DNA of 34,793 nt from a virus: IMG/VR virus record IMGVR_UViG_3300042402_001841, positions 1 to 34,793 of that record; one strand, 5' to 3'. The notes under the pieces were generated by a model. That model was given only the letters and a program-made list of their open reading frames with translations, had not been told where the DNA came from and made no database searches. Both the position numbers and the translations under genes were made by a program. Positions 1-6,630 of the stretch are shown piece after piece; positions within the stretch are counted from its first letter, which is position 1; each line of letters begins with the position of its first letter.

Positions 1-30
1 ATTCTTTACGAGTTTATCCAACAGACTCAT
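1..30 (-). CDS. 5' end of a CDS running off the left edge, possibly UvsX recombinase
   Basis: Only ten codons are present (MSLLDKLVKN), starting at an ATG whose first base is 30, preceded by a good ribosome binding site (AAGGAAG, about 6 nt upstream). In marine T4-like phages uvsX commonly follows gp32 and the small conserved protein found here, and UvsX proteins often begin with a short basic leader of this kind. Position is the main argument; ten residues cannot prove identity. Confidence 0.4.
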   Translation of the reverse strand, partial: MSLLDKLVKN

Positions 31-31
31 A

Positions 32-319
32 CTATCTTCCTTCTATAATTGAGAGTAGCTTATCTTTATAGGCCTCAATCTTCTTTACACGATCCGGCCA
101 ATAAATTGTTGATTTCTCTGGATTTCTGCAGAGATTATCTAAGAACGGAACTATCGAATTGTATAGTCTGTTCAATCTTTCTTGAAGATCCTCGATTGCA
201 GCTTGGTCGTTTGCGTGAGCAGACTCAAGTTTAATCGCAGTCTCTTTTACTTCTTCGATTTCGTCGTCTATGAAACTAAATCCAAAATCAAAGTCTATGA
301 TTTCTTTATTCTTTGTCAT
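32..319 (-). CDS. Conserved T4-like phage small protein downstream of gp32
   Basis: A 95-residue acidic, mostly helical protein. It starts at the ATG at 319 with GAGGTG upstream; an in-frame GTG three codons earlier is less well placed. From memory it resembles a conserved protein of unknown function found beside gp32/uvsX in marine T4-like phages: an N-terminal FDFGF block, a coiled-coil-like middle and a C-terminal NPEKxxIYWPDRVxKI block. It ends with TAG two bases before the next start codon, so it is probably co-transcribed and translationally linked with the following gene. No enzymatic motif is seen. Confidence 0.8.
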   Translation of the reverse strand: MTKNKEIIDFDFGFSFIDDEIEEVKETAIKLESAHANDQAAIEDLQERLNRLYNSIVPFLDNLCRNPEKSTIYWPDRVKKIEAYKDKLLSIIEGR

Positions 320-341
320 GTGAATCACCTCTTTAAGTGGA

Positions 342-361
342 AGAGGAGCCGAAGCTCCTCT
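342..361 (-). terminator. C(UUCG)G hairpin downstream of gp32
   Basis: On the minus strand an 8-bp stem AGAGGAGC/GCTCCTCT closes a TTCG tetraloop with a C-G closing pair, just after the gp32 stop codon. No U-tract follows, so it may be an mRNA-stabilising or processing hairpin rather than a full terminator. Such C(UUCG)G hairpins are well known in T4 mRNAs. Confidence 0.65.
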
Positions 362-364
362 CTA

Positions 365-1288
365 TTATGACTTAATAAGGCTTCTGAACTTGGCGAGATC
401 TTCATCATCGTCATCGTCAACGCTATCCATTGACGACTGAGACTGTTTCATTTCTTGCTGAGATTCGCTCTTTGAGAAACGACTCATGTCAAGATCTTCA
501 TCAACTTCGTCTTCAGCTTTGCGATTACCGTCAACCTGGTCACCAGTAAGGTTCAGTACACGATAAAGCTTTGCCTTCAACTCTGCGTAAGGTTTGAAGT
601 GTTTAGGATCGACGATTTCTTGCAGAGAATGTTCTGATTTCCAAACGTTTTCCAACTTAGAGTCATCTTCGAACAGAGGCTCAGACGAGTCGAATTCAGA
701 CTTATCATAGTTCGCGTAACCTTCGAACTGACGGATCTTAAGACGGAAGTTTGCACCTTCCCAAAGATCGAACGGGTTAACCGGCTTTTCATCTTCGAAT
801 TGCGGGTTCATCAAGTCGTTCAACTTGTCGAAGATCTTTTTGCCGAACTTGAAAAGGAAAACCTTTCCATCATTGTCGGGATTGGCGCTATCCTTAATCA
901 CGTACACGTTAGCGATGTAGTGAAGACGACGCTTCTGTTTGCGAGCCTGTTCTTTGTCTGCTTCAACACCGGAATTCCACAGCTTAGAATTCAATTCTGA
1001 GACTGGGTCGTCTTTGTTGATTGTGGTTAAGGAATTTTCGATATACCAAAGACCAGTCGGACCTTGGAAACCATGATCCCACAAACGAACGAATGGCATA
1101 TCTTCTCCGTTTGGTGCAGGAAGAAAGCGAATGATCGCAAAGCCGTTTCCAGCTTTATCTCGCGATGGTTTCCAAAACTTGCCTTCGTTGGGATCGGTGT
1201 AGCTCTTCTGTGCAATCTGCGAGAGCTGAGAGTTCAATTTGTCGAGTGACTTTGAACGATTATTTTTGAGTGTAGCAAAATCTACCAT
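365..1288 (-). CDS. 32: Single-stranded DNA-binding protein gp32
   Basis: A 307-residue protein matching the T4 gp32 family: basic N-terminal LAST-like region, the ssDNA-binding core with KAGNGFAIIRFLPAPN, GLWYIENSLTT, KVFLFKFGKKIFDKLNDLMNP and WEGANFRLKI, and an acidic Ser/Asp-rich tail (DDDDDEDLAKF) for partner binding. It coats ssDNA during replication, recombination and repair. The ATG at 1288 is preferred over an upstream in-frame start because AAGGAG lies 8 nt before it. The cysteines of the T4 zinc site (after WYIE) are replaced by N/S/D here, so the zinc module is absent, as I recall for cyanophage homologues too. It follows gp59 and a GATAAATA late-type element. Confidence 0.97.
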   Translation of the reverse strand: MVDFATLKNNRSKSLDKLNSQLSQIAQKSYTDPNEGKFWKPSRDKAGNGFAIIRFLPAPNGEDMPFVRLWDHGFQGPTGLWYIENSLTTINKDDPVSELNSKLWNSGVEADKEQARKQKRRLHYIANVYVIKDSANPDNDGKVFLFKFGKKIFDKLNDLMNPQFEDEKPVNPFDLWEGANFRLKIRQFEGYANYDKSEFDSSEPLFEDDSKLENVWKSEHSLQEIVDPKHFKPYAELKAKLYRVLNLTGDQVDGNRKAEDEVDEDLDMSRFSKSESQQEMKQSQSSMDSVDDDDDEDLAKFRSLIKS

Positions 1289-1357
1289 CGGTGTATCTCC
1301 TTGTATGCGATGTATGACAATGTATTGCAATTTTATGACGGATCAACCATCACAATA

Positions 1358-1963
1358 CTATTTATCTTCGAAAAACTGTTCTTTCACAATCTTCGAAAAT
1401 TTTTTTTGATCCACTTCCATGAATGGATAATATTTCTTGGATAACCTTATTATATCGCGCGCGATGAATTTGTCAACTATTTCTTTTTCCCATAGGTCAT
1501 AAACGTTTGATATGCGGGCTAAAATAGAAAACGTCTCGAGCGATATTTCTTTACGTAGGTATAGAGTCATAACGTATGGATGCTGACCATCTTTCACTAC
1601 GAAGTTGTCGTGATAGTTCTCTTTAAGTTTCTTGATGTCGTTCTTGAACATATACGTAAGAGACTCTACTCTCTTTTCCCATTCGACGAATATGTTCTCA
1701 CCTGTTTCATCTACGATATCGCGGATCCATACCTTTTGATTATGGATAATGTTCGCGAGTAGAATCTTAGTAGGATCGTTTCTCTTTGACAGTTTGTAAA
1801 AGAAAAACGCGTCGTTTCGTGTCTGAAATTTATCAAAGGACGCGCGCACTTTACCATTATACTTATGATAATCGTAGCTATCGCTTTCAAAGTGTTTCTT
1901 CAATGCCAAGTAGTTGACATAGACACGAAACGACTCCTCATTAGCATAATTTAACGAGACCAT
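1358..1963 (-). CDS. 59: Loader of gp41 helicase, gp59
   Basis: A 201-residue protein of the T4 gp59 family, close to the T4 length of 217. The N-terminal half carries the family-like pattern VNYLALKKHFESDSYDYHKYNGK and the aromatic FFFYKLSKRND block, in an all-helical fold. gp59 binds forked DNA and gp32 and loads the replicative helicase gp41. It overlaps the end of gp33 by 23 nt and lies just before gp32, the usual T4-like order 33-59-32. It ends in TAG, with TGA four codons later. Confidence 0.93.
   Translation of the reverse strand: MVSLNYANEESFRVYVNYLALKKHFESDSYDYHKYNGKVRASFDKFQTRNDAFFFYKLSKRNDPTKILLANIIHNQKVWIRDIVDETGENIFVEWEKRVESLTYMFKNDIKKLKENYHDNFVVKDGQHPYVMTLYLRKEISLETFSILARISNVYDLWEKEIVDKFIARDIIRLSKKYYPFMEVDQKKFSKIVKEQFFEDK
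1359..1366 (-). promoter_or_regulatory. Late-type promoter (GATAAATA) before gp32
   Basis: GATAAATA on the minus strand overlaps the gp59 stop, about 70 nt before the gp32 start. One base differs from the T4 late consensus TATAAATA; marine T4-like phages tolerate variation at the first base. Not proof of use. Confidence 0.4.
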
Positions 1964-2174
1964 TCTCTTCCTTCTTCACCATTCTTACAGCAACCGCTTC
2001 TTCACGAATTTTTTCCTTGAGTATCGAAGATTTCTTAACGATCTCTGCGACTGTTTCAATCTCAAGGTCATTTTCTTTCGCGTATTCTACTAGCGCATCG
2101 ATATATGTAGCGCCGTTCGAAAGCTTGGAGGCGATTTCCATATGTATCTTTTCTGCTGTTCTTGTGACAATCAT
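1941..2174 (-). CDS. 33: Late transcription accessory protein gp33
   Basis: A 77-residue helical protein. Its centre (YIDALVEYAKENDLEIETVA, followed by IVKKS and LKEKIREEA) fits the short gp33-like proteins of marine T4-like phages. gp33 bridges the sliding clamp and the RNA polymerase beta flap to activate late promoters. Its start follows the preceding stop directly (TAAATG) and its end overlaps gp59 by 23 nt. The presence of a gp33 fits the TATAAATA elements found through the window. It is shorter than T4 gp33 (112 residues). Confidence 0.85.
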   Translation of the reverse strand: MIVTRTAEKIHMEIASKLSNGATYIDALVEYAKENDLEIETVAEIVKKSSILKEKIREEAVAVRMVKKEENGLVKLC

Positions 2175-2390
2175 TTAACTTTTCAATACCTTTATATTAT
2201 CTAACCAGCTGGAAACAGCTGCTCGAGTTCTTTCTACTTGCTTTTCCTCGAAGATACGAGTTTCGATCAACTGATCGTTCTTGTAGTAATCAACTCGATG
2301 GTTGTCAGAGTCTTCATAGATCTTTGCGGAATACATGATCCCGTGATTTTCGCGAATGATTAATTCGACTAATTTACTATCCATATGCAA
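2175..2390 (-). CDS. Small conserved phage protein of unknown function
   Basis: A 71-residue protein with alternating hydrophobic and charged residues and an IYEDSDNHRVDYYKNDQLIETRIF beta-strand-rich centre. It is the first gene of the promoter-2464 / gp33 / gp59 / gp32 operon, ending one base before the gp33 start. A second possible ATG lies two codons downstream; the first has the better-spaced AAGGG. No function can be assigned from sequence. Confidence 0.75.
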   Translation of the reverse strand: MHMDSKLVELIIRENHGIMYSAKIYEDSDNHRVDYYKNDQLIETRIFEEKQVERTRAAVSSWLDNIKVLKS

Positions 2391-2430
2391 TCCCTTACTT
2401 TACTAAAAACCCAATTCTCGAAACATCTAA

Positions 2431-2456
2431 AAAGCCGTCTCCATCGTCACGGCTTT
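2431..2456 (-). terminator. Intrinsic terminator-like hairpin after the bilin operon
   Basis: The minus strand forms AAAGCCGT-(10 nt)-ACGGCTTT followed by TT. It could end the heme oxygenase/bilin reductase transcript. It also lies directly at the expected start of transcripts from the promoter at 2464-2492, so it may be a 5' hairpin of those mRNAs. Confidence 0.6.
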
Positions 2457-2463
2457 CGATATA

Positions 2464-2492
2464 AGTATAACCCATTTTTCTATAAATGTCAA
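2464..2492 (-). promoter_or_regulatory. Sigma70-type promoter for the 71-aa gene, gp33, gp59, gp32
   Basis: On the minus strand TTGACA (2492-2487), a 17-nt spacer and TATACT (2469-2464). It sits between the bilin reductase stop and the replication operon. Confidence 0.75.
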
Positions 2493-2512
2493 CTACTTTT
2501 ATATCATCCAAG

Positions 2513-3187
2513 CTAGATCTCCTCGAATAAAACACTATCTATGTAGTTGTTTTTATCGTTTTCAGAGATACCCATCGAGAGTATTGATCTGTGAAGATGC
2601 GGATTTAGCTTTTGGTTCCTACAGTATTGATTGTGTCTCTCAGTGATCTTTATTGGATTCGTGACGTAAAGATTGCTCTTCATATTCGTTACATAGTATT
2701 CAACGAGATGAAGGCAGGTCTTTGAGAGTTGATCGATCTCTTCCTCAGATTTTAAATTACCTGCCGCGATCATTGAAGTTGAGAAGATACTCTGAGCCCA
2801 GTCAGGAAGATCACGAGGTTTAGACCATGAAAGATCCTTCGCCGTGTCTCTCATATAACTCAGGTATGGGTGTTCTGGAGTTTCGTCCGTAGTTGGAGAG
2901 AAGTCAAAGAACGATCCGGTGATCTTACTTGGGCCTGCCACGATGTCGAAACCAAGGATTGGAAAGTTAAAATGCTCGTGCGGAAATATATTCACATGCA
3001 TAAGCCAGAGTTTTTGTGACTCTCTATTGTCAATCGTCTTTAAGTGACACTTTCGAACATACTTGGAACTCCAGATATTATCTTTCCATCCATCGAATAG
3101 TTCTAGGCTAGAGTTCCTACTATAGTGATCGTCAAAGATACTTTCAATCTTCTTTGACAGTTGAATCAGCGGGGTCCATACCTCCAA
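2513..3187 (-). CDS. pcyX: Ferredoxin-dependent bilin reductase (PcyA/PcyX-like)
   Basis: A 224-residue protein of the ferredoxin-dependent bilin reductase family, which reduces biliverdin with electrons from ferredoxin. The FPILGFDIVAGPSK block and FFDFSP at 93-98 match PcyA; D95 aligns with the catalytic Asp and H64 with PcyA His88. H48 is kept, but K50 sits where PcyA has the Glu used for the extra vinyl reduction. That pattern suggests phycoerythrobilin-type rather than phycocyanobilin output. C-terminal HNQYCRNQKLNPH is family-typical. Start is TTG at 3187 with GGAGG 6 nt upstream, inside the heme oxygenase gene (44-nt overlap). From memory, PcyX of oceanic phages is the closest clade; the gene symbol is tentative. 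Confidence 0.9.
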   Translation of the reverse strand: MEVWTPLIQLSKKIESIFDDHYSRNSSLELFDGWKDNIWSSKYVRKCHLKTIDNRESQKLWLMHVNIFPHEHFNFPILGFDIVAGPSKITGSFFDFSPTTDETPEHPYLSYMRDTAKDLSWSKPRDLPDWAQSIFSTSMIAAGNLKSEEEIDQLSKTCLHLVEYYVTNMKSNLYVTNPIKITERHNQYCRNQKLNPHLHRSILSMGISENDKNNYIDSVLFEEI

Positions 3188-3737
3188 AGTAATCCTCCAA
3201 TTCTTCTAGAAATTTCTGAACCATGCTAAAGCATACTTTAGCTTCTTTCTCTAAACCGTCGTGTAGATTGTTTCGAATAAGAGTCTTTAATTCATCGACA
3301 TCTCTTTCGAACTCGTAGAAGTTAGTTGGTCCTGGTACTAGCTTCTTTATCATCTGGCCACCGGAAAGGTCTCCCATGTGTCTAACATACATATGTGCAA
3401 GAAGCTTGTCTTTATCTTCTTTAATCTTATGAATGTATTCTACATAAGCAGTTGCGGCGGGTAGAGTAGGGGCAGTTTTTAACGAGATCTCGGACTCTGA
3501 CTCCATGATCGTAATATCTTCGAGGATAGCAGCCGACCTTAATATGCCGAAGATATCCTCTCCGAAGATTCCTACTTCTGTCGCATAATACTCTAGAGTA
3601 ACGTACATAAGTAACTGATTCTTCAAGTACGTGTAATACTGATAAGGTGTAAGTTTTTTCTTTAACATTCTATTCATAAAAGCAGTTCGTTCTGCTCTTC
3701 TGTGCTCTTCTTTCGTGAGCTCTCTCAAATTGTTCAT
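3144..3737 (-). CDS. ho1: Heme oxygenase (biliverdin-forming)
   Basis: A 197-residue, all-helical heme oxygenase. H12 in EEHRRAE is the proximal heme ligand and HMYVRHMGDLSGGQMI (115-130) is the distal helix with the conserved GDLSGGQ and catalytic D123. It opens heme to biliverdin, CO and iron, using reduced ferredoxin in phage and cyanobacterial relatives. Its stop region overlaps the bilin reductase start, so the two enzymes are translationally coupled and form one pathway. Its start overlaps the stop of the upstream 70-aa gene in an ATGA junction. Likely late expression from GATAAATA at 3975. Confidence 0.96.
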   Translation of the reverse strand: MNNLRELTKEEHRRAERTAFMNRMLKKKLTPYQYYTYLKNQLLMYVTLEYYATEVGIFGEDIFGILRSAAILEDITIMESESEISLKTAPTLPAATAYVEYIHKIKEDKDKLLAHMYVRHMGDLSGGQMIKKLVPGPTNFYEFERDVDELKTLIRNNLHDGLEKEAKVCFSMVQKFLEELEDYFGGMDPADSTVKED

Positions 3738-3946
3738 GGCTTACAAATATTTCCTTTACTCGTTATTGCATCAATACCAATCTTACTGAATTCTTCAAAG
3801 TTCTTAGTTACTATTTTACTCAGTTCTGTCTGTTTGTCAATAAAATTCAGCAGCCCAGCCTTGATTTTTTCATCAGAGACAGTTGATCTTACGAACTGTC
3901 TCTTTGTTTCTTGAACGAAGTCTATAAAGTAATTTACGTTTAGCAT
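3734..3946 (-). CDS. Small helical protein upstream of heme oxygenase
   Basis: A 70-residue helical protein (FVQETKRQFV, followed by FIDKQTELSKIVTKNFEEFSK). The pattern is weakly reminiscent of phasin-like amphipathic helices, but I cannot assign a function. It shares an ATGA stop/start junction with the heme oxygenase gene and is first behind the late-type promoter at 3975, so it belongs to the bilin operon. Confidence 0.65.
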   Translation of the reverse strand: MLNVNYFIDFVQETKRQFVRSTVSDEKIKAGLLNFIDKQTELSKIVTKNFEEFSKIGIDAITSKGNICKP

Positions 3947-3974
3947 TTTTGAAATCCTTTGTGGTGTGATATAA

Positions 3975-3982
3975 TATTTATC
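3975..3982 (-). promoter_or_regulatory. Late-type promoter (GATAAATA) for the bilin operon
   Basis: GATAAATA on the minus strand, 28 nt before the ATG of the first gene and at the cyclase stop. Same class as the elements at 1359, 15649 and 20286. Confidence 0.5.
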
Positions 3983-3983
3983 A

Positions 3984-6029
3984 TCATTTTGAAGTTGCTA
4001 TGAATACTCCGTTCCAATCTTTTGGAAGTTTTTGAGTTTTCATATATTCGCAACGCTCGATCCACATATCATAATACTTATCCATTTTTCCATCGAAACA
4101 GTGTCTAAGGCTTTGGCAAAGTTCAATAGCTTCGCTAAACTTTTGTCTTAGATACAGTTCATGCATCGCATCGTGAATTTTTTTGTTGCTAATATAACTC
4201 GGCTGAACATCATCTAGTACCGTGTAAATTGAAATACCTACAGTTTTACCTTTTACTGCTAGATCATCTATCTTAAGGAAAAAGAAGTCATCTTTACAAT
4301 GTTCAACGGTTGCACCACCAACTAATAGCAAGCAGCCGTATTCTTTACATTTGCTTTCAATGCGAGCAGCGGTTGATACGCTGTCACCTAACACGTCATA
4401 GCTGTGGCGTTTAGTTGAGCCCATTTCCCCAATATAACCAAGACCGGTATTAATGCCGGCACCCATGCCTACGGGTGGGCGACCTTGAGGTATGATAACA
4501 TCTTTATTAAATTTTTCTACGGCCTTAAGCATGTCCAATCCACACTGGACAGCGGTTTTAGGATGATGCGGATCGTCGATAGGAGCGTTATGTATGTGCA
4601 TTGACGCGTCACCAATGTACTTAATAATCATACCACTAGAGTCAAGAACTGGCTGTGTAATTGCATCCATGTATCCATTCATTACCTTTGTAAGACCAGC
4701 AACATCATCACCAAAACTTTCGCCTAAAGGAGTAAAGCCACGAAGATCAGAGAATAGAATACTAACTTCTTTCTTAACGCCTTTTTTAATTAAATCTGGA
4801 TTCTTCTGTAGGATCTCAACAACCTCAGGTGAAGCATATCCTCCGAACTGTTTCTTAATCGCTTGCTTCTGTAGGAATTCGTCTATGAACTTTACAGCAT
4901 AACGAATTAGACCAACGAGCAGTAATCCGGCTGGAATTATAACGCCGTCGATAAGCATCTTATATTCAGCGAACGCATACATACTTGATGCAATGCTTGC
5001 TACGACAACTACCGCAAAGAATGCTAGACCGACGTAGGTCCATCTCGCTAATGCTATCAGAAGTAAACCTGCGATACTGAATGCGATGAGTTCCATACCT
5101 GGTGCCCAAGCCGGTCTCTCAATATTCGTACCGTTGAATACAGTTCCCAATAGAGCAGCTTGAAGATCGTGCGGCCATACTTGACCAGCTGCAGTCGCTA
5201 TCGGGTTATTGATACCTGCAGCCGTAGGAGCTACAAACACCACCGCACCACCGAAGTCTTCAGGAAGATCTGTCGCACTTACTGATATTGACTTTTGACT
5301 CCAGTCGATCCATACTCTCGCAAGTTCGTCCGTTGAGATAGGACCAAACTGTGGAACTCTTAACTTATCAACTCCAAGTGGCGAAAGACGTATCTGAAAG
5401 CTTGGATCACCAGCAAGAACTCGAAGAACCTCGAGTGTTAAGTTTGGATACAAAACACCTTCAGACTCAATAACGAGTGGAACACGTCTTGTGACACCAT
5501 CGGGTTCAGGAAGTGTATTAACGATACCGGATCCAATAGCAAACTTCTCAAGCTCAGGAATGTTTGCAATGACGCCAGGATACGAAAGAATGAGATCCTG
5601 ATACTCAGAGTTAATGATTGCTGCACCAGGATTGATCGGTTCGTTCACGGTTCGATCACCGCCGACTGTATTAAGAACGACTGGGTTCTTTTGTAGAGTC
5701 TCAGTCAACTTATAGTCTTCACCGAAGCGATCCTTCTCGCTCATCAGGACGCCGAACACGACGAGTCCTGCATTCCTAGCATATAGATCTTCGATTAATG
5801 CTGCATATTCTCCTCGAGGCCATGGCCACTGACCCTTTTCTTCGATCGCAGCTTCATCAATATTCACAGTGTAGATATTGTTTTGAACCGGTTCTTGATT
5901 CACTATCAATTGGTCAAAATATCTAAGCTTTATGCTTTCTAAGAAACCGGGGTTACTTACAAACAGCATACACAATAATCCGAGTACTAATAGACTCCAA
6001 ATAGGTGATAACAATATCTTCTTCATCAT
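3984..6029 (-). CDS. CHASE2-domain receptor with class III adenylate/guanylate cyclase domain
   Basis: A 681-residue membrane receptor. One N-terminal membrane helix (about 5-25), an extracytoplasmic CHASE2 sensor (about 30-305), three closely spaced helices (about 313-378) and a cytoplasmic class III cyclase domain (about 420-600). In the cyclase, D428 (FSDLRGF) and D474 (KYIGDA) are the two metal-binding Asp; K470 and D545 (SYDVLGD) are the adenine-selecting pair, so ATP to cAMP is predicted. The transition-state Asn of the usual VNxAAR motif is Ser here (VSTAAR), with R556 kept, so activity may be lowered. CHASE2 cyclases are bacterial signalling proteins often encoded near FecR-domain proteins, as in this cassette. 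Confidence 0.95.
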   Translation of the reverse strand: MMKKILLSPIWSLLVLGLLCMLFVSNPGFLESIKLRYFDQLIVNQEPVQNNIYTVNIDEAAIEEKGQWPWPRGEYAALIEDLYARNAGLVVFGVLMSEKDRFGEDYKLTETLQKNPVVLNTVGGDRTVNEPINPGAAIINSEYQDLILSYPGVIANIPELEKFAIGSGIVNTLPEPDGVTRRVPLVIESEGVLYPNLTLEVLRVLAGDPSFQIRLSPLGVDKLRVPQFGPISTDELARVWIDWSQKSISVSATDLPEDFGGAVVFVAPTAAGINNPIATAAGQVWPHDLQAALLGTVFNGTNIERPAWAPGMELIAFSIAGLLLIALARWTYVGLAFFAVVVVASIASSMYAFAEYKMLIDGVIIPAGLLLVGLIRYAVKFIDEFLQKQAIKKQFGGYASPEVVEILQKNPDLIKKGVKKEVSILFSDLRGFTPLGESFGDDVAGLTKVMNGYMDAITQPVLDSSGMIIKYIGDASMHIHNAPIDDPHHPKTAVQCGLDMLKAVEKFNKDVIIPQGRPPVGMGAGINTGLGYIGEMGSTKRHSYDVLGDSVSTAARIESKCKEYGCLLLVGGATVEHCKDDFFFLKIDDLAVKGKTVGISIYTVLDDVQPSYISNKKIHDAMHELYLRQKFSEAIELCQSLRHCFDGKMDKYYDMWIERCEYMKTQKLPKDWNGVFIATSK

Positions 6030-6057
6030 TTTCGTTTCTTTCTTAAAATTTCATTCG

Positions 6058-6237
6058 CTATCGCTTCTTTAATCCAAGCAGCTTTGCCTTTAAATCATCC
6101 GACTCATTTGGCGTATCTTTAATAACTTTCTTAGATGGCTCTCTTTTTATCGAAGGGGTCTCTTCATCAAATCCCCACTTTCTTTTTTCTTCTGCAATTC
6201 TCATACGAAGTTCGTTTACTTGTTTCGATATATCCAT
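6058..6237 (-). CDS. Small charged hypothetical protein
   Basis: A 59-residue protein starting with MDISKQVNELRMRIAEEK and ending DDLKAKLLGLKKR, with AAAGGT before the ATG and TAG as stop. It is rich in Lys/Glu, mostly helical with a Pro/Ser linker in the middle, and has no signal peptide. It lies between the barrel-like protein and the cyclase in the same leftward transcript. Function unknown. Confidence 0.65.
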   Translation of the reverse strand: MDISKQVNELRMRIAEEKRKWGFDEETPSIKREPSKKVIKDTPNESDDLKAKLLGLKKR

Positions 6238-6278
6238 CTGTAAACCTTTTGACTAACTATTAATCTATATATCTTATT

Positions 6279-6617
6279 CTACTTAGAGTTCTGTAATTCT
6301 ATACCAAAGACGATGCCAACATTATTGTTTTCAAATCCTGGTGTGATGTAACCTATTACATTATCATTAAAATCGTATGTTGTTCTGATAAAAGGAAGCA
6401 CTTCGTAATTGCCGTATCCAGACACTACGCCAAATTCATGGTTCCACTTGGATCGTGTTATTTGAACACCGGCGTACGCGCTTAAAGCATCTTCGCTGTT
6501 ATAATAAGCGCCGGCGATAAAACTATCGTCTTGTAAACGGATATGAGGATGAATGCTATTGTAATGTTGTTCAAAGTCTAAATGAAAACTCAATGCTATT
6601 CCGTATATTAAATCCAT
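6279..6617 (-). CDS. Small beta-rich (outer-membrane-barrel-like) hypothetical protein
   Basis: A 112-residue protein of alternating beta strands with Tyr/Gly-rich turns (AGAYYNSEDALSAYAGVQI, FGVVSGYGNY, IGYITPGFENNN). That pattern looks like part of an outer-membrane barrel, but no signal peptide is visible. I recall similar short proteins in marine T4-like phages. The ATG at 6617 has GAGGAAA upstream. It lies in the curli cassette, 13 nt after the discoidin/curlin gene. Function unknown. Confidence 0.65.
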   Translation of the reverse strand: MDLIYGIALSFHLDFEQHYNSIHPHIRLQDDSFIAGAYYNSEDALSAYAGVQITRSKWNHEFGVVSGYGNYEVLPFIRTTYDFNDNVIGYITPGFENNNVGIVFGIELQNSK

Positions 6618-6630
6618 TTTAATTTCCTCG

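Noticed and set aside
4594-4902. A 102-codon plus-strand frame
   Set aside because: Antisense to the cyclase domain; no start signal or family pattern.
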